Source: Filosporella fistucella
Taxonomy: Eukaryota; Ascomycota; Leotiomycetes; Helotiales
Direction: 5' to 3'
NCBI GenBank assembly: GCA_030077755.1
Contig: JAQJZZ010000015.1
Location: 1,302,001-1,366,000 of the forward strand
Length of the DNA stretch: 64,000 nt
The translations under genes and the position numbers were made by a program. A model generated the notes under the pieces. That model searched no databases. It saw nothing but the letters and a program-made list of their open reading frames with translations, and had not been told where the DNA came from. This document shows, piece after piece, positions 11,547 through 24,000 of the stretch (within the stretch, counting starts at the first letter, position 1; every line of letters starts with the position of its first letter).

Positions 11547-12554
11547 ATGGCAAGACTTACAACCGTTCTCTCACTTCTGGCGACAGTGCCTTTGATCCAT
11601 TCTTCTATCCTCCCTTCCCAAAATCCTTTGAACAGCAAAGGCTCCTCGGACGACGACGATGACACACCACTCCCCCTCATCATCTGGCATGGCTTGGGGG
11701 ATAACTATGCGGCAGAAGGGCTCGCAGATGTTGCTGCCCTAGCTGAAGAGATAAATCCAGGCACATTCACATATATGATCCGTATTGACGATGATGCTGG
11801 CGCTGATCGAAGCGCCACCTTCTTTGGAAATCTTACGCTCCAAATGGAGAAGGTCTGCGCAGACCTTGCAGCACATCCTATTCTATCAACTGCGCCCGCC
11901 GTGGATGCATTGGGATTTTCACAAGGAGGGCAGTTTCTGAGAGGATATATTGAGCGATGCAATAACCCACCCGTACGGAGCTTGGTTACATTTGGGAGTC
12001 AGCATAATGGCATTTCTGAATTCCAGGCGTGCGGTAGCATGGACTGGCTATGCAAAGGTGCTCAAGGACTTTTGAGATCGAATACTTGGAGCACATTTGT
12101 ACAGAGTCGATTAGTACCAGCACAATATTTCCGGGATCCAGCACAGATTGAGAATTATTTGGAACACAGCAACTTCCTTGCCGACATCAACAATGAGAGA
12201 AAGTTGAAGAACCAGACCTACAAGAAGAATCTGGAAAAACTGGAGAGATTCGTGATGTATGTCTTCGAGGATGATACGACTGTGATTCCAAAGGAGACCG
12301 GATGGTTCGTGGAGGTCAATGGCACAGAGGTTACAGCTTTGAAGGATAGGGATATCTACAAAGAGGATTGGATAGGGTTGAAGGGACTGGATAAGAAGGG
12401 AGCATTGAAGTTTGAAACTACACCAGGTGGACATATGACATTGGGTGACAAGGTTCTTACGAAAGTGTTCAAGGAGAATTATGGTCCTTGGGGACGAAGT
12501 TTTGAGGATCCTGAAGCTGATGATTCGATTGAGAATTCTCCCCTCGAACTATGA
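11547..12554 (+). CDS. Palmitoyl-protein thioesterase, PPT1-like (335 aa)
   Basis: Alpha/beta-hydrolase that removes thioester-linked fatty acyl groups from cysteines during lysosomal/vacuolar protein breakdown. It is a single exon. The N-terminus (MARLTTVLSLLATVPLIHSS) is a signal peptide, followed by a short acidic linker and the family's WHGLGDN motif. The nucleophile serine is in GFSQGGQ (about residue 124), the catalytic Asp in EDDTTVIP (about 242) and the catalytic His in GGHM (about 294). Other family landmarks are FGSQHNGI and LVPAQYFRDP. The length matches fungal and animal PPT1. It follows the L1-domain gene by about 300 bp on the same strand, with no functional link evident. Confidence 0.93.
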   Translation: MARLTTVLSLLATVPLIHSSILPSQNPLNSKGSSDDDDDTPLPLIIWHGLGDNYAAEGLADVAALAEEINPGTFTYMIRIDDDAGADRSATFFGNLTLQMEKVCADLAAHPILSTAPAVDALGFSQGGQFLRGYIERCNNPPVRSLVTFGSQHNGISEFQACGSMDWLCKGAQGLLRSNTWSTFVQSRLVPAQYFRDPAQIENYLEHSNFLADINNERKLKNQTYKKNLEKLERFVMYVFEDDTTVIPKETGWFVEVNGTEVTALKDRDIYKEDWIGLKGLDKKGALKFETTPGGHMTLGDKVLTKVFKENYGPWGRSFEDPEADDSIENSPLEL

Positions 12555-12940
12555 GGCATATCAAGAAGCCAATGTATTTAATTTTGACATTGGAGATCAA
12601 GATTGCTTTGAATAAAATTCCATCCGCAGAAATGTGTAAGTATTTATTGTTGGCTTCAAATCAAACCCAACTCATAATGCGCCTAGATTATGAACATGTA
12701 TAAATTTCAAAAGCTATATACACCATCCTCAATATTTCCTAATACCTCTTCTAAACGTTCAATCCTTTATTAGGGACGGAAAAGTAGTTGGTCCCTCATG
12801 CTTCGTGAAGTCAAAATTCCTGTGGCAGAGAAGGCGTGCTTTCCAATGACCTGCACCATCGCGACTTCCAATTAATTCATCTCAGCATATAATGGCTACT
12901 CGATCAACGAATTATATATCATTAGTCAAAAGATCCAACA
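12555..12940. other. Intergenic, no gene supported
   Basis: A 386-bp spacer between two plus-strand genes. It is AT-rich 3' flank followed by the short promoter of the cyclin gene; nothing else was seen. Confidence 0.5.
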
Positions 12941-14601
12941 ATGTCGAAGTCGAGTAAATCAGTAAATTCAACCCTAAAACTAAAGGTGGAATTGATAAGT
13001 CCGTTCGGGCCGATATTGACAAGAAACCCGGCAGGCCACCCTCAATGGCTGACCTGGTTCCTCCAGCGCGGATCAGGCCAAAAAATCCCGAGTGGATTTT
13101 TAACCCCGATTCCACAACCTGCCGAGGGCGTCATTTACAACAGCTCCGAGGCGTTTCCGTACTATTATCACAACCCTCCTGACCCTACACTGTGGAATCC
13201 ACCTTGGAACTGGGAATACTTCACCGGATCTTCGAATATGGCCCCCTCAATGCCTCCTCCGCCCGGTCAAATTGGCCCTCATCCCTCATACATTCATGTT
13301 TCGCAGCAGTATATCTTTCAACAGCAAATTGCGGGGCAGATGATAGCTCTTGGAGCGAACCCTACACGAGAAGATACTTTCAGACTCCAAGGTGTTCAGT
13401 GGATTGACGATGTCCGTGTGGCTTTGCAGCTGTAGGTGCAAGGACAGATCTTCAAGAGATATGCTGATGTGATAGGCCCGTCCGCACATTTTGTACAGCC
13501 GTAACCTACTTCCACAAATTTCGACTTGTCCATAGGGACAATGAGTATGGCTGCAATGAAGCGGCGGCAGCGTCTCTCTTGGCTGCCTGCAAGATCGAGG
13601 ATACCCTGAAGAAATCTAGGGATATTCTTTGTGCAGCGCATAATTTGAAGACATCTGGAGAGCCTCTTGGTCCTGATGATCCTGTAAGAATTTCAATTTT
13701 CACCCAGACATTGGCTAATACGAGACAGTACTTTGAGGTACCTTCCAAAGTCGTCATTGGCCTAGAGCGATTAATGCTTGAAGCTTCAGGCTTTGACTTC
13801 CGAGTTCGATATCCACACAAGCATCTCATCAAACTTGCACGAGCAGCCGGGGTGGACAAAGATGTTACCAAGATTGGATACCTGATCATGATGGATCTCT
13901 ACAAAACCTTTGCCCCACTTAAGCAAACCTGCCCAACGATGGCCTTCGCATGTATGGAGCTTGCGACACTGATTGCCGAGAAGCAAGAGAATAAAATCAA
14001 TGGCGAGAGAGCACCTTCATATCGCACATGGGCCACTACACGCGGAGAGATTATTGAGTCCATTCTGGACATCTTGGACCTATACACACATTTCCAAAAG
14101 ACTTCACCTGTTGCATCAAGTCATAATGTTGAGAAGTTTATCGGAATGAAGATCAAATTCAACCAGGAAATTGAACGACGACCACAACTTGCTCGAAACA
14201 CTGAATGGCATGAGGTACCGAAGATTAGTGGCTTCAAGTCGAACATCAAGACCCCTAAGACTCCAATCACGCCGAATAGTCCTTCTGATACGCGGATGAA
14301 TGGTATGGAAGGCGTTTCGCCGGCAACCTTAAGTCCTCGATCATCAGGATCCGGTAAGCGTGGTATCGGTGCCAGAGGTCAAGATGGGACTGTCCGATTT
14401 ATGCTGGATGCTGAACAAGCAAGGCAAGAGAAGGAAACTACATCAGAGTACTTCAAGGTCGAATATGAGGAGTATGAGGTTGAGGTTGAAGAACCCATCA
14501 AGCCTGAGAGGGAAGAAAGAGGACCTCGACCACATGGACAACGGCATGGCCGAGATGACAGGCCATTCCATTACAACAATAATAAACGTTCCCGACGATA
14601 G
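12941..14601 (+). CDS. Cyclin of CTD kinase I, Ctk2-like (about 523 aa)
   Basis: Regulatory cyclin of the kinase that phosphorylates Ser2 of the RNA polymerase II C-terminal domain during elongation. The first cyclin box starts at SYIHVSQQYIFQQQIAG and continues through VRTFCTAVTYFHKFRLVH and AAAASLLAACKIEDTLKKSRDIL, the Ctk2 pattern. Two introns are inferred: 13432-13475 (GTAGGT donor) and 13684-13728 (GTAAGA donor, 45 nt, no stop, so retention would keep the frame). CDS: join(12941..13431,13476..13683,13729..14601). The C-terminus is disordered, with TP/SP sites and a basic Arg/His-rich end. The start is uncertain: ATG 12941 has a good context, but a shorter protein from ATG 13238 (MAPSMPPPPG) would match the family equally well. 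Confidence 0.85.
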
Positions 14602-15509
14602 ATCTTATAAGCACTGGGCGTCTGGACATGTTTGGCTGGTACGGCGCTTTGTGGCATTGGCTAGAAAAATAGGTGGGATTTTTTGCTGGAGCATTGCTAG
14701 GTGTACGGTGTTACATATGATACCACGAGGTTAACATCCATGGGATTGTAGGCTTAGCAGAAATGCGTAGTATTTTAGATGCACCATTTTTCATGTAACA
14801 AGTTCTCAACTCTGATCCATGATGTTTGATTCTTGCCCAGACGTCCTGCCCCTCACTCATGCCCCGCAACCTAATATGTTAGGGCTGCTCTGGATTTGGT
14901 CAAATCTTGGACAAAATGTCATAAACATACCAAGAAGTGGGATAATCTTCCTGTTCATGCACCTTGATCTGGTATCAACTTGGTGCTTTGATTCCATGGT
15001 AGGTTCCCCTGCAGGGTCTAACATGTGAAGATCGCTCTAATGAGGTAAATAGCGGCTGGCAGCCACAACGATGACGATGTGTCTGCGAAAGGAAACCAAA
15101 ACGAGATGGGAAAACGCAATGTGGCTTTAACACGAATCAAGGTAGGCAAATATCCATACGGCTGTTTAAAGTCAAACTTGTCGTGAATATATATGTGGTT
15201 TTCTACTTCAAATCCTCTCCTCATACTAATAAATAATACAATCGACCCGAGTGCAGTCTGCCGACGTAATTGTGAGTGAATCCCGTAGCTCTTTTCGAGG
15301 TCAGCTCCAGCGATCGCTTGTGACGTTTTGCAAGGATTCTTCCTGACCCAGCCATCTTTCTGTGCGTAGAGCTTCGCACCACCACCAACTTTCTTCTTCC
15401 GCACACGACACATCTCCATACCGCTTCCTCAAGACAAAGACTGAACAGAGTCTTGAATAGATCCCTCGAATATCCTCTGCTTGCGCCATCTTTGCATTCA
15501 ACATCAACA
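14602..15509. other. Intergenic, no gene supported
   Basis: 3' flank of the cyclin gene and promoter of the Pom33 gene. Short frames at 14819-15540 lack coding features. The last 100 bp are C/T-rich, as in fungal 5' leaders. Confidence 0.5.
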
Positions 15510-16588
15510 ATGGCTCCCCCACCTTCCGCTTCTCTGCCACTTCAGCAAAGACTGATTCAGCTTGCGCAAACGCTACAGTGTACGTATAATTTGGAATCTC
15601 GTCGAGAATTATGCTGATATTTTTTGCAGTCGCTTGGTTTGTTGGGTATGTCCATATTATTTCCTATCAATGCTGTTCCTAAATCTGGGAAAGCTGGCGG
15701 TCAACTGGGATGCATCCTTGCAGCATATCATGATGGAAGGGTTCAAGCAGAGCTAATTGAAATAGGCACCTGTCTCTCCTCTTCTGTACTCTCCGATACG
15801 GACTCTCCTATATCACCTTCAATTACTATTCAAGATGGGCTAGATTCTCATACCGAACCGCTTTTGTCTCAGCTGCTGTTACCTATGGTATTGTGGTTTA
15901 CAAGGCATTCCGTGCTCGTACTCGGGCTGGAAGCAAGCCACAAGGAAGCATTTTGAGCTTGGCTGCTGATGAGAATGTTCAATATTTGGGTAAGCACACT
16001 TTTTCAGATTGGTAGCAATTTCTGACTATTTTAGCTATGGCTCTTGTGTGGCTCTTCGCAGGTCAATATCCATTGGCTATGCTTCCATTCGCCGTCTACT
16101 CAGTCTTCCACGTCGCAACTTATACTCGTACCAACTTGATCCCAACTATTCAACCAAGTGCACCAGTTGCACCAGCTGCAGGTGCTTCCCCAGGTGCCAA
16201 GCCAACCGTGAAGTCCAATAAATATGCGGATATGATTGGCAAGTTCGTCAAGGAATACTATGATGCTTCTATGGGACTCGTTGCCATACTTGAGATCCTT
16301 CTCTGGGGTCGCATTCTCCTTTCTGCCATTACCTTCCAAAAAGGTTCTTGGATCCTAATTGCCCTCTACACTGCTTTCCTTCGCGCCCGCTATGCTCAAA
16401 GCAGCTTCGTCCAGGCTCAATTTAGACAATTGGAAGCTAGAGGTGACAGTCTTGTTGGTGCTCAATCCACTCCACCAGTTGCAAGACAGGTCTGGGATAC
16501 CGTCAAGGGAGGACTAAGAGCTTTCGGTGATGCCACTGATGTTCACAAATACATTGGAGGTGCTCCAGCAGCAAAGAAGGCTTCCTAA
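15510..16588 (+). CDS. Pom33/Tts1 (TMEM33 family) ER and nuclear-pore membrane protein (287 aa)
   Basis: Multi-pass membrane protein of the nuclear envelope and tubular ER; the family helps distribute nuclear pores and shape the ER. Four exons are needed: 15510-15579, a 16-nt exon 15630-15645, 15766-15989 and 16035-16588, with GTACGT, GTATGT and GTAAGC donors. The reading frame closes across all junctions, giving LQFAWFVGHLSLLF and VQYLAMALVWLF. Hydrophobic helices are visible at FAWFVGHLSLLFCTL, AFVSAAVTYGIVVY, AMALVWLFAGQYPLAMLPF, MGLVAILEILLWGRILL and WILIALYTAF. A family-typical block follows (LRARYAQSSFVQAQF). The length agrees with fungal homologues. Confidence 0.88.
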
Positions 16589-17860
16589 GCGAATCGAGAA
16601 CGAAGGATCTGAGGATACTCGACTGCATATGCTGGTGAATCGTATACAGAAGGGTAGCAGATGGACATAGTAAATGGGGACGCGGATGAGAGGTATATTC
16701 GAGAGAGCAGGGATGACTTTCCATTGGTCTTTGATATCAAATCATAGCGGCTCTGGGCTCCGAATATAAAGGTTGTGGAGGGAGAGACGAATTAAATTGG
16801 TGTATTCGTAACTGGTTCGTTGTTTTCGGGCAATTTCGTATTTGAGACTAGTGCTTTGCGATCGCGTTGGTTTTGCGTGTGTTTAGTTGATGAATGAATG
16901 GATGTCGTACATGAGTGTGATTGCTGGATATCTTTTGGAATGTGGGGTTTATGAGTGAGATCGTGATGCGATTTGACATTTCCTTAAATTGTGCAACTGG
17001 TATTAGTGTCCATCTGTTAATGGTTGCCACTTGCTGAAGATTCTAAAATGAGGGCTATCAATCTCTGCCGATAGTCCGATATGCAGGTCCTGAATCTCAG
17101 ATCCATTGTCTCTCCAGTCTGCTTTCCATGGTTTGGGAGTTGTCTGTGGAACATGACCCAAGCCTTTTATATGGGCCAGCAGGTTGTAACAGCAAGAGCC
17201 CGGTAACAATACATTCGTTTTGAATCTAAAATGCGTTTCATACATTAATTGTTAAATGTTTCAACACAGTGTTTGAAGGGTTTGTTGTGAGAGCTAGCAA
17301 GTTGTGTACGAATGAGTTCAGTAAGAATGCTCTAGTCTCTATAAAGTAGGACTTGCATTGAAGATAGAACCCTAAGGCTTGCATACTCCAAATTTGAGCT
17401 CTCGGTATAGTGAACTCGAAACTCGAATCAATAAATGCGGTTGCAGTTGTCCTCCACTTTTTCCACCTCTTCGATAAGTCCCTCCATATCTTGATCTAAT
17501 TTCCAAATTCTTTTGCCCTCTTCGCCTTCTCATCAATCTTTAAACTTACCCTCCGAAATTCAAACGCAGAATCTATTTCTCTCTGCTCTCTTGCTCCTCA
17601 GTCCTCATATCATCTCGACGACTTCAACCCTCCCTGTTCTTGTTTGCCTCTAGATGCTTTCATAATCTGACACAGCACCAGAAAACTTCATTAGCTGAAG
17701 CAGTAAAGGAGGTCGAACCACACGCCAGGTTACTAGCTAAGTATAATTCAAGAAAAGGAGGTTGAAAGAACAAAACAGCTCGCTTGGAATTCCAGACTCG
17801 TCTTCTGTGCATCAGGCTTGGACTGGAGCTAAATTTGATTCAACAGCCAATGTTGAAACC
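16589..17860. other. Intergenic, no gene supported
   Basis: About 1.3 kb. The segment 17450-17640 is strongly C/T-rich on the plus strand, like a fungal promoter/5' leader, and precedes the BTB-like locus. No open frame here is convincing. Confidence 0.45.
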
Positions 17861-19049
17861 ATGAACTACGAGATGGCTGCGGAAAGTGTTCTGGGTAGCC
17901 TCATAGGCGATGAATATGAGAAGTATGCTAAACCAAATATCAACAGTGTATAGCGTCTAATATCAACCACGAGTTTCATAGAATCCAGGAGCTTGAAGAT
18001 TACATACCCATTTAATACGTTCAGCAAACAGACTTCGCAATTCGAACGACTCCAGAAGACAGTATGCGTTCCTGAGCCCCTCTTGTGCACTTCATCAGGT
18101 ATATTTCGAAAGCTCTGCACCGACGATGCACGTTGCAGCTTCACGTGCCTTGAGGTTATCGATATGCGAGTTACAACTTTCAACGAAAAGATATCCTCCG
18201 AAAACTTTCACCTCCACTTGAAAGCTTTCACAGTCTGGATTTATACTGGAATAATGCTTAAGGATCAGAACCTCAATCTCATTGATTGTTGATTCTTGGG
18301 GGAGAGATTACAAGCACCTCGCTATCAAAATATTGTGATGCGACACATTTGCAGCGGTCAATGGGAACTGGATGACAAGCTAGAGGATCACATCGCTTTG
18401 CTCTTTCTCTGGAAGATCTGGACGACTGGTGAAAATATGGACAGTCTCATGTTGCTGTTCGTCCTCGATTTTTTAGCTACCAAAGGCTTCAATGACAGTG
18501 AAGTAACCAAAATTATCATGGATGGGGGAAGACTTGCTCTGGGACGTTCAAAAGCAATCCAGCATTTCGCCATGTCCGGGGAAAGTGATACAGGATCTTG
18601 GATAAAGAAGAACATGGACAATTACCTGGTTGATGAGGCGATACACCCGATGCCAGAAACAGTTGAGAGCCATCAATTAACTTTGAAGAACTTGTCACAT
18701 CCTCTACTGAAATTCAATTTGGACTTTTCAGAGCATTACCAGGTCAGAAACAGCATATGCACGTCCTTGACTCCATCAGGAGGCAGAAGTACCAAAAGAG
18801 CTACCACGATACACGATTTGGCAAACAATCAAAGACGTAGACGTCCACAGCCAGAAGATCCTGAATCGGTTATAATGGCTTGTGGGAGGGTAAGTAAGAC
18901 GGCCAAAAATTTCACTCATTGTAATGCTGCCAAGTCACTGAGCTTTTCAGCTGTGGTTCATAGTCATCAAAACCCATTTCGCCTCACATTTTCAGATGAT
19001 TGAGCGTATGAGGGAAGATCAGGTCATTCAGCTATGGAGGGAAATCTGA
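17861..19049 (+). pseudogene. BTB/POZ-domain gene, interrupted (probable pseudogene)
   Basis: One reading frame carries a BTB/POZ-like pattern: VCVPEPLLCTSSGIFRKLC, then FHLHLKAFTVWIYTGIML, then a helical C-terminal part (LMLLFVLDFLATKGF). Such proteins are protein-interaction adaptors. From ATG 17861 (MNYEMAAES) the frame meets TAG at 17951, which a 51-nt intron (about 17948-17998, GTATAG donor) could remove, and TGA at 18290. I can find no acceptable intron for the TGA. Downstream, a good intron (18890-18995, GTAAGT donor, TTTTCAG acceptor) joins to a last exon encoding MIERMREDQVIQLWREI and stop at 19049. Conserved splicing around a lone in-frame stop suggests recent loss, a sequencing error or readthrough. 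The BTB call is by pattern only. Confidence 0.5.
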
Positions 19050-19534
19050 GGTGATTGCTCAACTGCACGGAAAGCCCATAGCTTAAATTTCAAATCATCC
19101 ATTAGCCATCAACCTTTGAAGTCTCAATGTCCTCAGACTATGCTTGCGCGTTCAGGAGACACTGCGGGTAACTCAGAAGCAATAGGCACCTCAACCCGAT
19201 GCTATAGTCACAGCTCATTGTACGTGGAACTTTCAGGAGATTCTCAACAAGGAAACCTATGATATATATGACAGAATAGATACAAAACTAGCAATTTTAA
19301 AATGAATCAACAAGCAACCGAATACAAAATTTAAAGAAAGCAGACTTCTTAGCTAGTACTTTCTCTATGACCTAACAATCGATGACTAAGCTCTATATGC
19401 TCTATTGATCTCTTATCTCGCCTTCTTAGCAGAGAAGACCTGCACTTCGCAGGTTACAATTTGACGATCGGGCTGAGGATCTGTGAGATGCCATTGAGGG
19501 TTGGTTTGAGCTATGGTCCGTGTCTGAATCTGTG
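19050..19534. other. Convergent intergenic region, no gene supported
   Basis: A 485-bp spacer between the BTB-like locus and the minus-strand gene at 19535. Nothing recognisable was seen. Confidence 0.5.
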
Positions 19535-20269
19535 TCAGCTCGTATCTGTATCAGACCCATTACCAGAACCCCCACTAGGGCCGTTATTAGAACCCGGAGG
19601 GGACTGGCTGGTTTCATTTTCATCGTCCTGAAGTTGATGCAGTGGACAGTAGCGGGGTCTTCCATCATAACGAGTCACTAAAACCCGACAAGGCATTCCC
19701 TTTACTGTTTGCCCTCCACAAAGGTCAACCGTCTTTTCACCCTCGGGCCTCTCAACCTTAGGTTCCTCTTCAGGCTCATCAGCTTTGATATGCTGAGGAC
19801 AGAATTGAGGCACACTATTGACACGTCTCACTAGTTTCTGGCAAACCGTGAGTGGGTGATAACGTGTTGGTGCACCACATATGGAAATCACTGAAGGCCC
19901 ATCTTCAGCCTCGGATAGATCATCGTTGAGATCCTGGTTTGTGAATTTTCCATTATGGTAGGCACACCATGTTGGGGCACCATCCTTATCACGTTTGACA
20001 TGCTGGCGGCAGCGCTTGTGCTTGCTACCTGGCTTGTTCCTGTGTTCGCAAAGACCAATTTTCCATTCCTCTTGCTCTTCCTCGGTCCCTTCTTTGTCAT
20101 TGCCATCATCATCGTCATTATATTGTATTTTCTTGCCTTTAAACTCTTTCTTTCCTTCGTCGGGAGTTCTGTCTTTTCTTGGCCTCTTCCCAGATCTTCC
20201 TCTTAGTACAGCCACATAGCCCTCGTCGCTAGTGTAGTCCTTAATATCAGGTTGCCCGGCTCTTGCCAT
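19535..20269 (-). CDS. Triple C-C-C-H repeat protein, unknown function (244 aa)
   Basis: I do not know this family. Starting at ATG 20269 (MARAGQPDIKDY; an in-frame ATG at 20380 would add 37 residues), the N-terminal 75 residues are basic then acidic. Three repeats follow, each C-x(9-13)-C-x13-C-x2-H, at roughly residues 76-107, 135-163 and 191-217; each ends in an aromatic or Trp residue plus C-x2-H (TWCAYH, QFCPQH, RYCPLH). Four regularly spaced Cys/His ligands per repeat suggest three small zinc-binding modules. The tail is Gly/Ser/Asp-rich and disordered. No signal peptide or membrane segment. An intracellular structural-zinc or nucleic-acid-binding protein is possible but unproven. Confidence 0.6.
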   Translation of the reverse strand: MARAGQPDIKDYTSDEGYVAVLRGRSGKRPRKDRTPDEGKKEFKGKKIQYNDDDDGNDKEGTEEEQEEWKIGLCEHRNKPGSKHKRCRQHVKRDKDGAPTWCAYHNGKFTNQDLNDDLSEAEDGPSVISICGAPTRYHPLTVCQKLVRRVNSVPQFCPQHIKADEPEEEPKVERPEGEKTVDLCGGQTVKGMPCRVLVTRYDGRPRYCPLHQLQDDENETSQSPPGSNNGPSGGSGNGSDTDTS

Positions 20270-20960
20270 AGTTTCAGTATTCCCTTCTCTATATTGTTGA
20301 TCAATTTGACCAGGTTGACAACATGAAAAGGAGTTGTTGAAATTCAAATTGGCAAAGTGGTTCTTCTGATTTTTATGCACTTTGTTTCTTTGTAGAACAT
20401 ATGCTGCAAGCGCCTACAAGTTAAAGAGAACAAAAGGAAGGCATGAGGGGCGAGTTGGCACACCCAGGACCTTGTCACTGGACGGAGCGATTCCGCAAAC
20501 GGCGGATAGACAAAGATAAGAGTGGACGAGCTAGACAATTGGCAAGCTCAAACATACTGTAGCTGCGTGATCATTGAGAGGAAGACGAAGCTTTTAGAAG
20601 TGATACTTGTGGGTATTTGACCGAAGAAACAGGCTATCAGGCAAGTAACTAAAGGATGCACAAAATGACATTTGAAATGCACCAACGTGGCTTCGCATTG
20701 AAAGAGCACAATTCCTCAAACCCACAGCTTCGAGGTTGTCAGTCCGTTAATTCGATGGTCCTTTTTGGGCAATTGGCCTTGATAGAGGAGACTCTGGGGC
20801 ATCTTGCTTCAGAATCGGATCGTAACTGAGAAATAAAGGTTGATAATTTGATTTATTTTATCTCATTAACTCATGTGTTTAGACCGATAAGAGTGAAGTA
20901 GCAGTCTGCCAAAGATGAAAGGGGGTTTGGCTTACGTACGCATATGCAACCACTTTAGAA
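20270..20960. other. Divergent promoter region, no gene supported
   Basis: Lies between the divergent C-C-C-H gene and MCM3. Short frames only. The part next to MCM3 is annotated separately for its MCB cluster. Confidence 0.5.
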
Positions 20961-21006
20961 GCGCGTTTTGCTCGACGCGACTTCCGTGCATCTACGCGTT
21001 GCGCGT
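20961..21006 (+). promoter_or_regulatory. MCB (MBF) element cluster upstream of MCM3
   Basis: Within 46 bp, 80-125 bp upstream of the MCM3 start, are GCGCGTT (20961), ACGCGA (20975-20980), a perfect ACGCGT (20994-20999) and GCGCGTT (21001). ACGCGT is the MBF recognition site and is known to drive MCM and other replication genes at G1/S in yeasts. Four copies in so short a span in AT-rich DNA is unlikely to be chance, though no statistic was computed. Confidence 0.6.
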
Positions 21007-21086
21007 TCCATTTCTAATATCCCACCCACCTTTTTCAAAACCACCATAACACACCAACACGATCAAATCTAATACCCACCGCCAAA

Positions 21087-23833
<2,747 letters not shown>

Positions 23834-24000
23834 GTATGAAACTAGATGGGCGTTCAGAATTATAATGGAGTCCCGATGCTGTAATGAATTTATACGAATT
23901 AGGATTGTCAATGAAATTCAATGTTATTAAGTTAAAATCATGTCTTCTAAATACGCCCCAGTTCAATGCACCCTTCTAACACCATATTATGCATCATCTA

